A stretch of 64,000 nucleotides of DNA. Origin: Pseudomonadota bacterium. Lineage in GTDB: Bacteria; Pseudomonadota; Alphaproteobacteria; Acetobacterales; Acetobacteraceae. Made by a program: the position numbers and the translations under genes. Shown in pieces: positions 38,288 to 46,870 of the stretch. How positions within the stretch are numbered: the first letter of the stretch is position 1; the number at the start of each line of letters is the position of its first letter. Below the pieces are notes generated by a model. It had not been told where the DNA came from. It saw only the letters and a list, made by a program, of their open reading frames with translations, and made no database searches. Location: contig JAJZFA010000045.1 in the NCBI GenBank assembly GCA_021805565.1, positions 1-64,000 of the forward strand, read 5' to 3'.

Positions 38288-38638
38288 ATGAGCAAGATCA
38301 TCCGTACCGAACCCGGTTCGATTCTGTCCAAGGCCGTTGAATATCACGGTTTTGTCTATCTTCCGGGCATTGTCGCGCGCGACACGAAACTGGATATCAA
38401 GGGCCAGACCGCCGACGTGCTGGATCAGATCGATGCGATGCTGGAGCTTCACGGCACCGACAAGACCCGCTTGCTGCAAGCAACGATCTGGGTGAAGGAC
38501 ATCGCACAGCGCGGCGCGATGAACGAGATATGGGCGCCCTGGCTGCCGAAGGACGGCGCCCCGGTGCGTGCCTGCGTCCAGGCCGAGATGGCCGCGCCCG
38601 ATGTGCTGGTTGAGATCATGATCACCGCCTGCAAATAG
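38288..38638 (+). CDS. RidA family (YjgF/UK114) protein
   Basis: A 116-residue RidA-like protein; canonical members hydrolyse reactive enamine/imine intermediates. It shows the YLPGIVA strand, ATIWVKDIAQRGAMNEIW, and the conserved Arg in VRACVQAEMA with a C-terminal Glu (VEIMITA). GGAGCG precedes the ATG. It may belong to a RidA subfamily without deaminase activity. Confidence 0.9.
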   Translation: MSKIIRTEPGSILSKAVEYHGFVYLPGIVARDTKLDIKGQTADVLDQIDAMLELHGTDKTRLLQATIWVKDIAQRGAMNEIWAPWLPKDGAPVRACVQAEMAAPDVLVEIMITACK

Positions 38639-38655
38639 CGCGGTTACCGTATGTT

Positions 38656-38690
38656 CGGCGCCGCAATCCGAAGCGATAATTGTTAGGCGT
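38656..38690. repeat. Dispersed 35-base repeat, copy 2
   Basis: This second copy of the intergenic 35-mer at 31169-31203 (30 of 35 identical) lies between a convergent plus-strand gene end and a minus-strand SDR stop, three bases from the latter. The core is 38661-38677. Confidence 0.6.
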
Positions 38691-38693
38691 TGC

Positions 38694-39473
38694 CTAAGCC
38701 GTGGCGCCGCCGTCCACCGGCAGGGCAACGCCGTTCACGAACGATGCCTCATCCGACAGCAGGAACAGCGCCGCGTTGGCGATTTCGGCCGGCTGGGCCA
38801 CGCGGCCCATCGGGTTCAGACCGCCGCGCTTGACCACCAGGGTTTCGGGGGTTTCGCCCGGCGGTAACTGGCTATCCGGCCGGGCAACGAACACCCGCAG
38901 CATCGGTGTGTCGGTGGTGCCCGGACAGACCGCGTTGACCCGGATATTTTCGTGTCCGTATCGTTTCGCCAGACCCTTGACCAAGCCCACGACCCCGAAT
39001 TTCGCGATATTATAGACCGGGCTGTAGGGCGATCCTTGCAAGCCCGATGTGGATGCGGTGAACAGCAGCGATCCACCGCCCCGGGCGCGCAGTTCGGGCA
39101 GTGCGGCCTCGGTCGTGACCAGCACCGACCGGACGTTCAGGTTCATCGCGAAGTCGAAGTCCTTCCAGTCCAGGCCCTCGATCAATGCGGGTCCGGGTGT
39201 GCCGACATGGTTCCACACGAAATCGAGGCCGCCGAAATGGCTGGCGGTCCGCCGCACGATATCGCGGGCGAAGTCGTCGCTGGTCAGGTCGCCGGACAGG
39301 CCGATCGCCTTGCCGCCCGCGGCGGTAATCCGATGAACGACCGCGGCGGCGGCGTACCCGTCCAGATCCACCACGGCCACCGATGCTCCTTCGGCCGCGA
39401 AACGAATGGCGCCTTCGCGGCCCATGCCGGATGCCGCCGCGGTTACGATGCCGATCTTGTTGGCCAGGCGCAT
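38694..39473 (-). CDS. SDR family NAD(P)-dependent oxidoreductase
   Basis: A 259-residue short-chain dehydrogenase/reductase with cofactor motif TAAASGMGRE near residue 11, catalytic Ser in FTASTSG and Tyr154-x3-Lys158 (YNIAK). The specificity is unknown. It leads a same-strand series running sulfurtransferase, SDR, phosphatase, photolyase, though gaps vary and they need not be one operon. Confidence 0.9.
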   Translation of the reverse strand: MRLANKIGIVTAAASGMGREGAIRFAAEGASVAVVDLDGYAAAAVVHRITAAGGKAIGLSGDLTSDDFARDIVRRTASHFGGLDFVWNHVGTPGPALIEGLDWKDFDFAMNLNVRSVLVTTEAALPELRARGGGSLLFTASTSGLQGSPYSPVYNIAKFGVVGLVKGLAKRYGHENIRVNAVCPGTTDTPMLRVFVARPDSQLPPGETPETLVVKRGGLNPMGRVAQPAEIANAALFLLSDEASFVNGVALPVDGGATA

Positions 39474-39497
39474 TGCCGTTTCCTCCAGGTTATTGGT

Positions 39498-40367
39498 TTA
39501 GTCGCCGGTTTCCATTGGAAGGCTGTCATCCTTTGCCCATTCCGACAGCGATGCGTCGTAGATTTTCACGTCGCGATGGCCCAGCATCGTCAGCACGAAC
39601 GCATCCGCGCTGGCGGCGATGCCGCCTCCGCAATACGCGATAACCGGGCGGTCGAGCGCGCCGACCGCATCCAGGCGGCGGCGGAGTTCATCGGGCGGGA
39701 GAAAGGTATTCGTTGCTGGATCGAGCAAATGAGCGGCGGGCAGATTGACGCTGCCGGCGATGCGGCCGGGACGGCCATAGCTGTTGCCGCCCGAACCGGA
39801 ATGCTGCGCGGGCAACAGTGCGTTCAACGTGCAGATGGACGCATCGCCGATGGCGGCTTGCACCGCGTCCTTGCCTGCCATCAGGTTGCGGACGTCGCGC
39901 ACCACGAAATCCCCGGCGGCCCGTTGTATGGCCGGCCCGGTTTCCACGGCAAGGTGTTCGGCCGTCCATTTCTGCCAGCCACCGTTCAGAACCGCCGCAT
40001 TGTCGTGGCCGAATTCCCGCAACAGCCACCAGACTCGCGTCGCCCACCATGCGTTGCCGGTGCTATAAGTCACCACGCGGGTACCGTTGCCAATACCGAA
40101 ACGGCGCATGGCCGCGGCGAAATCGTCCGGTGCCGAACGCATGAAATTGAGTTTTTGCGTCGTATCCGAAACGTCCCGCGACACGTCGCAGAATTGCGCG
40201 CCCGGTATGTGGCCGCGTTCGAAATCCTCGCGTCCGGGTTTCACGATGTAAGTCGTTTCCGGATCGGGGATCAGATGCGTGGTACAATCCAGCAGGATTA
40301 CGTCGTTGAGATGTTCGGCGAGCCAGTCTGTCTCGGTCAGGTATTCGGGGTGCACAAAGCCGGTCAT
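39498..40367 (-). CDS. Rhodanese-domain sulfurtransferase (thiosulfate/3-mercaptopyruvate type)
   Basis: A 289-residue two-domain rhodanese. The N-terminal inactive domain covers about residues 1-140 and the C-terminal one carries the active Cys246 in YCGGGIAAS. That loop is CGGGIA rather than the CGSGVTA of mercaptopyruvate enzymes or CRKGVTA of rhodanese, so the donor is unclear. Confidence 0.9.
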   Translation of the reverse strand: MTGFVHPEYLTETDWLAEHLNDVILLDCTTHLIPDPETTYIVKPGREDFERGHIPGAQFCDVSRDVSDTTQKLNFMRSAPDDFAAAMRRFGIGNGTRVVTYSTGNAWWATRVWWLLREFGHDNAAVLNGGWQKWTAEHLAVETGPAIQRAAGDFVVRDVRNLMAGKDAVQAAIGDASICTLNALLPAQHSGSGGNSYGRPGRIAGSVNLPAAHLLDPATNTFLPPDELRRRLDAVGALDRPVIAYCGGGIAASADAFVLTMLGHRDVKIYDASLSEWAKDDSLPMETGD

Positions 40368-40425
40368 GTCTCGCTGTCCTTTCGCGCAATCGGCGGGTTC
40401 GGTCGCGATCTTTCGCTGCGGTCGA

Positions 40426-41178
40426 TCAGGAAACCGTGACGCCGCTGTCCACCGGATAAATATGTCCGGTTACCTTACTGGACTCGCCGGATGCCAGAAA
40501 CAGCGCCATGTTGGCGATATCCGAGGGGTCGATCAGTCCCACCAGATGGGAACTGGCCATTTTGTCGAGTGCCGCGTTGCCGGCGACGAGTTGCTTCGCT
40601 CGGTCGGTCAGCGTCACCGACGGTGCGATGGCATTGACGCGGACTTCCGGGGCGAATTCCACGGCCATGGAGCGGGTTATCGCGGCGACGGCGCCTTTCG
40701 CCGCGGTGTAGCAATCCCGCCCGGCGATCCCCATCAACGCGACGGTGGACGACATGTTGATCACCGATCCGCCACCGGATGCGGCGATTGCGGGAATGCC
40801 GAACCTGCAACCCAGGACTGTGCCGAACAGATCCAGTTTGATGACGCGCCAGAATTCGTCTAGCGGCACGTCGGTGACGTTGCTGTCGCGCGATGTGGAC
40901 CCGCCGGCGTTGTTGTGCAGCACATGCAGCCCGCCAAAGTGGCGAACCGCCGTGTCGATGGCGCGCTGGATACTGTCGGGTTCGGTGACGTCGGTGGTGA
41001 CGGCGATGGCCTGTCCGCCGGCCTGCGCGATCAGGTGTGCGGTTTGTTCCCCGGAGGTGGCGTTCAGTTCCGCGATGACAACCCGAGCGCCTTCCCGGGC
41101 GAACAGTTGGGCGGTCGCTTGGCCGATTCCTGTCCCCGCGCCGGTTATGAGGGCGACTTTACCTTGCAGGCGCGGCAT
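40426..41178 (-). CDS. SDR family oxidoreductase, glucose-1-dehydrogenase-like
   Basis: A 250-residue classical SDR with TGAGTGIGQA near residue 12, NNAGG in the centre, catalytic Ser in NMSSTVA and YTAAK. The C-terminal DSGVTVS completes the fold. It is 58 bases upstream of the sulfurtransferase on the same strand. The substrate is unknown. Confidence 0.9.
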   Translation of the reverse strand: MPRLQGKVALITGAGTGIGQATAQLFAREGARVVIAELNATSGEQTAHLIAQAGGQAIAVTTDVTEPDSIQRAIDTAVRHFGGLHVLHNNAGGSTSRDSNVTDVPLDEFWRVIKLDLFGTVLGCRFGIPAIAASGGGSVINMSSTVALMGIAGRDCYTAAKGAVAAITRSMAVEFAPEVRVNAIAPSVTLTDRAKQLVAGNAALDKMASSHLVGLIDPSDIANMALFLASGESSKVTGHIYPVDSGVTVS

Positions 41179-41264
41179 GTGCGATGTCCTCCCCGTGACG
41201 TCGATTCATCGTCCCCCGTCGCGCGCCGGGGATCAAGGGGGACGCCGGTAGCGTAAGCAGGTCT

Positions 41265-41942
41265 TTATAGATCGATCCACGACAAATGACCGCCCTTGCC
41301 GGCGCCGGTGTCCAGGAAAACGGCTGTGCCCCCGGCCTGGCCGTTGCGCACGTAGGGGCGACCGTCGTTGCTGCGGCGATCGTGGCCGCAATACACGGTG
41401 ATGCCCGCCGGTATCCGGTCCACCCAGCGCAGGCTGCGTTCGGGGTAACCGTCGGGTTGAATGCGGCCGGTCGGCTCGCCGTACAAGGCCCGCGCCACGG
41501 GGCCGAACGGACGTTCCAGGCCGTGATCGGGCGATGGCTGTTCCAGCATGACGGTGTGAAATCCGCCGTGAACGAACAGGGCCGATCCGTATCGCAGCCA
41601 GGCGGGGGCGTCGGCCACCCGCCGCGGCGTTTGTGCCTTCAAGGTGTCGTCGAGCTGATCGATGGAGGTCTGTACCACCGGATCGATGCGCACCTGATCG
41701 CCAGACAGCGTGCGAGCCAGCTTCAGGTCATGATTGCCCAGGATGAACAGGCCGCGTTCGGCATCCTGCAGATCGAACATCATGCGCAAAGTGCCGGCGC
41801 TGTCCGGGCCGTGATCGACCAGATCTCCGAGTTGCACGATAAAACGATCGGTGGCGATGGCATAGGCGAAGGCGGCGGCGTCGCCGTGGACATCGCCGAC
41901 AACGCGGATTCTGGCGTCGGGAGGAATCTGGGGAATGGTCAT
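41265..41942 (-). CDS. Calcineurin-like metallophosphoesterase
   Basis: A 225-residue phosphoesterase with the dimetal motifs GDVHGD, GDLVDHGP, GNHDL and the distal GHDRR, in order. The layout is close to bacterial ApaH/PrpE-like phosphatases of diadenosine polyphosphates or phosphoproteins. The start at 41942 is preferred over 41984. It is 60 bases downstream of the photolyase gene. Confidence 0.87.
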   Translation of the reverse strand: MTIPQIPPDARIRVVGDVHGDAAAFAYAIATDRFIVQLGDLVDHGPDSAGTLRMMFDLQDAERGLFILGNHDLKLARTLSGDQVRIDPVVQTSIDQLDDTLKAQTPRRVADAPAWLRYGSALFVHGGFHTVMLEQPSPDHGLERPFGPVARALYGEPTGRIQPDGYPERSLRWVDRIPAGITVYCGHDRRSNDGRPYVRNGQAGGTAVFLDTGAGKGGHLSWIDL

Positions 41943-42002
41943 CGGCGTTGCTTGACAGGTTGGTATTCCGGACCGCCCTGGCAACGGGCGAACGACAGAA
42001 TC

Positions 42003-43433
42003 TCACGCATTCCGGCGGATTTCGGCATAGGCATCGAGCGCTCGGGCCCGGCCGGCGGCCAAATCCACGATCGGTTTGGGATAGGATTTGCCAAGCGTCA
42101 CGCCGGCCCTGGCCAGGGCATCCGGGGGTGCCTGCCAGGGCGCGTGAATGTGCCTGGCGTCCAGCCTTGCCAGTTCCGGGACGAACCCGCGGACGTAATC
42201 GCCCTGGGGGTCGAACTTTTCGCCCTGCAAAACCGGGTTGAAGATGCGGAAATACGGCGCGGCGTCGGCGCCGCAGCCGGCGACCCATTGCCAGTTGCCG
42301 GCGTTGCTCGCCAGATCGGCATCCACCAGCGTGTCCCAGAACCAGGCCTCGCCGTCCTGCCACGGGATCATCAGGTGCTTGATAAGAAAACTGGCGACGA
42401 TCATGCGGACGCGGTTGTGCATCCAACCGGTTTGCCAAAGCTGGCGCATGCCGGCATCGACGACCGGTACGCCGGTCTGACCCTTTTGCCAGGCCGCCAG
42501 TGCCGGCCTGTCATCGCGCCAGGGCATCCGGGCAAACTCGGGCTTGAGCGGCGATTCCGGCAAGCCTTGGTTATGCCACAGCAGGTTGGCGCAGAATTCG
42601 CGCCACAACAGTTCCTTGATGAAGATATCGCGGCCCTTTCCGGCGGGCCGAACCAGCGCCTTGTGCCAGAGCTGGGCGGCGGAAATCTCGCCGAAATGGA
42701 GATGCGGCGACAGCATGGACGTTCCGTCGCCCGCCGGGCGGTCCCTGGCGTCCGCGTACCCGGAAAGCCCGTGTGTCAGAAAGCTATCCGCGCGATCCAT
42801 GGCGCCGGTTTCGCCTGGTTCCCAGGTTTCGCGCAGCCCGGCGGCCCAATCCGGTTTGGTGGGCAGCAAATTCCAGTCTTCCAGCCGATCGGACGGAATA
42901 GTGGCCAGGTCTCGGGCGGGCACGGCCGGGATAGTGCCTGGCGCGCTGTCCGGTTGCCTGGGGCCGCCGAGGGCAAGGCAGGCGTTAGCGAATGGCGTAT
43001 AGACACTATACGGACCACCGGTTTTCGTAAGGATCGAGTCCGGATGGAACAGCGTTGCGGTGCGCATCCGGTGGACCCGTCCGGGCAGGGCGTCCGACAC
43101 GGATTTGTCCAGGCGGCGCGCCCAGGGATCCGGTGAGCCGCCCGTGAAGACCTCGGCGCCGCCGGCGGCCAGTGTGGCGATGATTGTCAAGCTGTCGCCC
43201 CGGCGCAACGTCAGGTGGCTGCCGCGCTGTTCCAGCGATCGTTGCAGGGCGGTCAGGCTGCGATGCAGCCACCAGCGGGACGCGCCGCCCGGCGACCATT
43301 GGCCGGCGGCTGCGTCATCCAGGATGAAAAGGGGAAGCACGGGGCGCCCGGTTTCCATCGCGGCCCGCAGGGCGGCATGGTCGGACAGGCGCAGATCGTT
43401 GCGGAACCACAGAATTGCGGGGGGGATTGTCAT
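42003..43433 (-). CDS. Deoxyribodipyrimidine photo-lyase (cryptochrome/photolyase family)
   Basis: A 476-residue light-driven DNA repair enzyme. The N-terminal antenna domain starts AILWFRNDLRLSDHAAL. The C-terminal FAD domain shows GVPVVDAGMRQLWQTGWMHNR, DGEAWFWDTLVDADLASN and NWQWVAGCGADAAPYFRIFN, which include the conserved Trp and Asn of class I CPD photolyases. An in-frame extension to 43508 is less protein-like. Confidence 0.94.
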   Translation of the reverse strand: MTIPPAILWFRNDLRLSDHAALRAAMETGRPVLPLFILDDAAAGQWSPGGASRWWLHRSLTALQRSLEQRGSHLTLRRGDSLTIIATLAAGGAEVFTGGSPDPWARRLDKSVSDALPGRVHRMRTATLFHPDSILTKTGGPYSVYTPFANACLALGGPRQPDSAPGTIPAVPARDLATIPSDRLEDWNLLPTKPDWAAGLRETWEPGETGAMDRADSFLTHGLSGYADARDRPAGDGTSMLSPHLHFGEISAAQLWHKALVRPAGKGRDIFIKELLWREFCANLLWHNQGLPESPLKPEFARMPWRDDRPALAAWQKGQTGVPVVDAGMRQLWQTGWMHNRVRMIVASFLIKHLMIPWQDGEAWFWDTLVDADLASNAGNWQWVAGCGADAAPYFRIFNPVLQGEKFDPQGDYVRGFVPELARLDARHIHAPWQAPPDALARAGVTLGKSYPKPIVDLAAGRARALDAYAEIRRNA

Positions 43434-43593
43434 CGGCGGGTGCGGGTGCGTCCATGCAGCGGGTTGGAGTGCGGTGCGCCAGGCGGCACACGCGCCTGCC
43501 CTTATCACGGAGGATATAGCGGATGCACGGAGAGGTTCGGACGGGACAAGTCGGGTGTCGCGGCTGGATGACAGCCGGCCGGGGAGCTCCGGG

Positions 43594-43794
43594 ATGACGG
43601 ACGCCCATAGCGCGGACTTCCTGGCCGGATGGGCCGCGGCCCTTCTGGCCGCCCGGTCCTGGCATGAGGGACAGGCGAAGCAGGCGCTGGTTCAGGCCAG
43701 ACGGTCGCGGTTTCCGAAGAACCTGGAACGGGAGTCGGCGGTGCATACGCACTCGGCCGAGATGATCGTGACGTTAAGCCCGGAGGACGTTTAA
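43594..43794 (+). CDS. Hypothetical 66-residue protein
   Basis: A small soluble ORF with a GGGGAGC ribosome-like site upstream. The sequence has an N-terminal amphipathic helix (FLAGWAAALLAARSWHEG), a basic centre (ARRSRFPKNLERE) and an acidic C-terminal end. It reads like a real small alphaproteobacterial protein, but I assign no family or function. It lies between the photolyase gene and the VapBC region. Confidence 0.5.
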   Translation: MTDAHSADFLAGWAAALLAARSWHEGQAKQALVQARRSRFPKNLERESAVHTHSAEMIVTLSPEDV

Positions 43795-44204
43795 TCGTCA
43801 GGCTTGCCGGGGGCTGGTGTGGCTGCATCCGGCCGTTCAGGGCGCCGGACACGGATCTCGATAGAAGGGCGACGAATTATACCGGTACGCCGCACGGGTC
43901 CGGGGTAATGGGCTTGTTCGTGGCACCGGACTTTAGCGACGGGACGCTGGGCAGGCTTGCCGCGGTGTCTTATGCCGGCCGGAAGCGCGCGATCTGGCAT
44001 GGGATTTCCAGACCGGTCCGTCGGCGAGACGCGCTGGCTTACCCAATCCTTTGCCGGCGGTGCGGGTGCGGCCGGTGTGCGATGCGGGGTTGTCCGGGGC
44101 GGGCGGCGATGTGCTTGCATGACCGGCCGAATTTGCTTGAAAGCGGGATGAAACGTGGCTACACGTAGGGATAGATATGCCTTTACAGTCACACAAGGTG
44201 TGTA
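43795..44204. other. Intergenic region upstream of vapBC
   Basis: This gap of about 410 bases has no convincing ORF. Its right end becomes less GC-rich and carries two short palindromes just upstream of vapB. No RNA gene was recognised. Confidence 0.45.
44153..44202 (+). promoter_or_regulatory. Two palindromes forming a putative VapBC operator
   Basis: ACGTG-gcta-CACGT lies at 44153-44166 and CACAC-aag-GTGTG at 44190-44202, ending two bases before the vapB ATG and covering its ribosome site (AAGG). VapBC complexes usually repress their own promoter by binding such palindromes; operator function here is inference. Confidence 0.45.
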
Positions 44205-44444
44205 ATGTCCCTGAATATTCGCAGCGAAGCGGTGGACCGTTTGGCCGAATCTCTCGCCGCCCGCACCGGCACCACCAAGACGGATGCGGTCGCACGGGCG
44301 CTGCGCAATGAACTGCAACGTCTGGACGATGCAACGCCGTTGCGCGAACGGTTGCGTCCAATCCAGACGCGCGTCATGTCTCGCCCCGCCACGGGGCTGG
44401 AAGCCGACAAGGCCTTTTACGACGACCTTGACGGCGCGTTTTAA
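44205..44444 (+). CDS. vapB: VapB-type antitoxin
   Basis: A 79-residue antitoxin of the Rv0623-like VapB family: MSLNIRSEAVDRLAESLAA opens a ribbon-helix-helix domain, TTKTDAVARALRNEL is the second helix, and the C terminus (FYDDLDGAF) should contact the toxin. The last base of its stop is the first base of the vapC ATG, typical of toxin-antitoxin pairs. Confidence 0.9.
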   Translation: MSLNIRSEAVDRLAESLAARTGTTKTDAVARALRNELQRLDDATPLRERLRPIQTRVMSRPATGLEADKAFYDDLDGAF

Positions 44445-44842
44445 TGTTTGTCGATGCGTCCGCCATCGTCGCCATCCTGACCAATGAGCCGGAGGCGGAT
44501 GCGCTGATCGATCGCCTGGAACGCGCGGTCCGCCCCATCGTCTCCGCCATCGCCATTTTCGAAGCCACGCTCGGCCTGTGCCGCAAGACCCACGTCACTG
44601 TCGCGGAGGCCGAGGCCGACATCGCCGACTTCATGACCCAGGCGCGGATAACGCTGGTTCCCATCGCCGCGCCGGAGGCTTCGCTCGCTTTGCGGGCATT
44701 CGATCGCTATGGCAAGGGCCGTGGGCATCCCGCCCAGCTCAACATGGGCGACTGTTTTTCGTATGCCGTGGCCAGCAATCACCGGGCATCGCTGCTGTAT
44801 AAGGGCAACGACTTCAGCCAGACGGATATAAAGGACGGTTAG
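44444..44842 (+). CDS. vapC: VapC PIN-domain ribonuclease toxin
   Basis: A 132-residue PIN-domain RNase with all four acidic residues: Asp4 (MFVDASA), Glu40 (IFEATLG), Asp103 (NMGDCFSYA) and Asp123 (KGNDFSQTD). The domain is complete, so unlike the nearby HicA the toxin appears functional. VapC proteins cut tRNA or rRNA; the target here is unknown. Confidence 0.93.
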   Translation: MFVDASAIVAILTNEPEADALIDRLERAVRPIVSAIAIFEATLGLCRKTHVTVAEAEADIADFMTQARITLVPIAAPEASLALRAFDRYGKGRGHPAQLNMGDCFSYAVASNHRASLLYKGNDFSQTDIKDG

Positions 44843-44989
44843 AGCAGTCCCTGCCCGATCATGCGTCCGATGGCTGAACTACGGAGTTTTTGCCTCGGCC
44901 GGAGCGGAGCGGGATGAAAAGATCGACAGGCGGCAACACATCTGCAATCCGTGCTTGCCCGCCACGCCTGGACGGTTGACAATCCTCGG

Positions 44990-46072
44990 ATGATTCAGGC
45001 GCAGGCCTTAACCGAGCTTGATACCGCCGTGCGGTGCGACGATGTGCGGGTCGATGAATCGCGTGCCGATCCGGTTCGCCGGGTGTTCGGGCCGGCTTTC
45101 GCGGCGTTGGACCTGGGGACCAACAATTGCCGCATGCTGATTGGCACGCCGTCGGGCGATGGATTCCGAGTTCTGGATAGTTTCTCCCGCATCGTCCGCC
45201 TTGGCGAGGGGCTGCATGGCGCCGGGTGTTTGAACGAAGCGGCGATGGACCGGACGATCGAGGCGCTGCAGGCCTGCGCCGTCCGGCTGGCGCGCCGGCA
45301 GATTCGCGGGGTGCGGGCGATCGCCACCGAAGCATGCCGGCGCGCCACCAACGGCCCTGCGTTTCTGTCGCGCGTCAGGCAGGAAACCGGTTTCGATTTC
45401 GGGATCATCAGCAGCCGCGAGGAAGCCGAACTGGCGCTGGAATCCTGCACGCCGCTGCTGCCCTGCGACGGGCGGCGTGCGCTGCTGTTCGACATTGGGG
45501 GCGGGTCCACCGAACTGGCCTGGGTGCGCCTGACCGACGGTAAACCGCAGCTGATAGGTTATGAATCGTTGCCGGTTGGTGTCGTAACGCTGGCGGAGCG
45601 TTGGGGCGGGGCCGGTTTCACGGCCGAAGGTTTCGACGCGATGGTCGCGGACGTGGTGGAACGGCTGCGGCCGTTCGAAACGGTCCATTGCATTGCCCGC
45701 GAAATTCGCGACGGCGGCGTCCGTCTTCTGGGCACCAGCGGAACCGTCACGACGCTGGCCGGTGTCGCGCTCAATCTGGAACGCTATCGCCGCTTCGCGG
45801 TCGATGGGGTCGAGCTATGCGGGCTTGAGGCCGCCGACGCGCTGGCCCAATTACGGGCGCTCGGGCGGGACGGCCTTATGCAGCACCCGTGCGTCGGACC
45901 GGATCGCGTGGAGTTCGTACTGCCTGGCTGCGCGGTGTTCGCCGCGATTACCCAGATGTGGCCTGCGTCGCACGTGATCGTCGCCGACCGCGGGCTGCGG
46001 GAAGGCATCCTTTTGCGCCTGATCCGCGCTGACCGCTTGCGCCAGGGGCGGCGACGTGATCCTTGCCGGTAA
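44990..46072 (+). CDS. Ppx/GppA family exopolyphosphatase or (p)ppGpp phosphatase
   Basis: A 360-residue actin-fold phosphatase: phosphate 1 motif AALDLGTNNCRMLIG near residue 36, the conserved VRAIATEACR strand, and phosphate 2 motif LFDIGGGSTELAWV. It degrades polyphosphate or guanosine pentaphosphate; the short form without a C-terminal HD extension fits the alphaproteobacterial type. GTG at 44951 is an alternative start. The stop abuts the rlmE ATG. Confidence 0.9.
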   Translation: MIQAQALTELDTAVRCDDVRVDESRADPVRRVFGPAFAALDLGTNNCRMLIGTPSGDGFRVLDSFSRIVRLGEGLHGAGCLNEAAMDRTIEALQACAVRLARRQIRGVRAIATEACRRATNGPAFLSRVRQETGFDFGIISSREEAELALESCTPLLPCDGRRALLFDIGGGSTELAWVRLTDGKPQLIGYESLPVGVVTLAERWGGAGFTAEGFDAMVADVVERLRPFETVHCIAREIRDGGVRLLGTSGTVTTLAGVALNLERYRRFAVDGVELCGLEAADALAQLRALGRDGLMQHPCVGPDRVEFVLPGCAVFAAITQMWPASHVIVADRGLREGILLRLIRADRLRQGRRRDPCR

Positions 46073-46759
46073 ATGAGCCGTCCGCCTGTCAAATCGCCGT
46101 CGCGAAGCCTGTCGGTCTTCGTTAAAACCGCCAAAAGTCGCAGTCAGGCCTCTTCGCGATGGCTGGCGCGCCAACTCAACGACCCATACGTAGTGGCGGC
46201 GAAACAGCAAGGCTGGCGATCCCGGGCCGCGTTCAAGCTGCTGGAACTCGACGATAAGTTCAAACTGATCCGCAAGGGCATCCGAGTGCTCGACCTGGGC
46301 GCGGCGCCGGGCGGGTGGACGCAGGTGGCGGTGAAGCGCGGCGCTGCGTTCGTGCTGGCGGTGGATCTGCTGCCGATCGATCCGATCCATGGCGCGGCGA
46401 TCGTGCAAGGCGATTTCGCCGATCCGGACATGCCGGTTCGGCTGGCCGCGGAACTTGGCGGCGGCGCGGATTTGGTATTGTCGGACATGGCGCCGAACAC
46501 CACCGGGCATGCGTCCACCGACCATATCCGGATCGTTGCGCTGGCGGAAATGGCGCTGGACTTCGCGATCGGCGTTCTGTCGCCTGGGGGCGCTTTTATT
46601 GCGAAAGTGTTCCAGGGTGGATCGGAGAAGCCGTTACTGGATGCCCTAAAGCAGAATTTTGCTAGCGTCCGCCACGCAAAACCGCCGTCGAGCCGTAAGG
46701 AATCCAGCGAGTTGTATGTCGTGGCAACAGGTTTCAAAGGGCGGCCGTCCTCCGTCTGA
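46073..46759 (+). CDS. rlmE: 23S rRNA (uridine-2'-O-)-methyltransferase RlmE
   Basis: This FtsJ/RrmJ enzyme methylates U2552 of 23S rRNA. The 228-residue protein has the catalytic tetrad regions: WRSRAAFKLLE (Lys), DLGAAPGGWTQV for SAM, LSDMAPNTTGH (Asp), FIAKVFQGG (Lys) and SRKESSELYVVA (Glu). It starts on the base after the Ppx/GppA stop, a common pairing in alphaproteobacteria. Confidence 0.95.
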   Translation: MSRPPVKSPSRSLSVFVKTAKSRSQASSRWLARQLNDPYVVAAKQQGWRSRAAFKLLELDDKFKLIRKGIRVLDLGAAPGGWTQVAVKRGAAFVLAVDLLPIDPIHGAAIVQGDFADPDMPVRLAAELGGGADLVLSDMAPNTTGHASTDHIRIVALAEMALDFAIGVLSPGGAFIAKVFQGGSEKPLLDALKQNFASVRHAKPPSSRKESSELYVVATGFKGRPSSV

Positions 46760-46870
46760 CGGCGTCGCATAAACACTGCACGTCGCGGCGGGCGCGGATC
46801 GCCGGGGTGCCCGCGATTGGCTTGGCGGCGAGCAACCGCTAGATATTCGGAAACCATGCAAGGCAGGACG

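Noticed and set aside
38952-40439. 495-codon plus-strand open frame
   Set aside because: It is antisense to the SDR and sulfurtransferase genes, which carry intact active sites.
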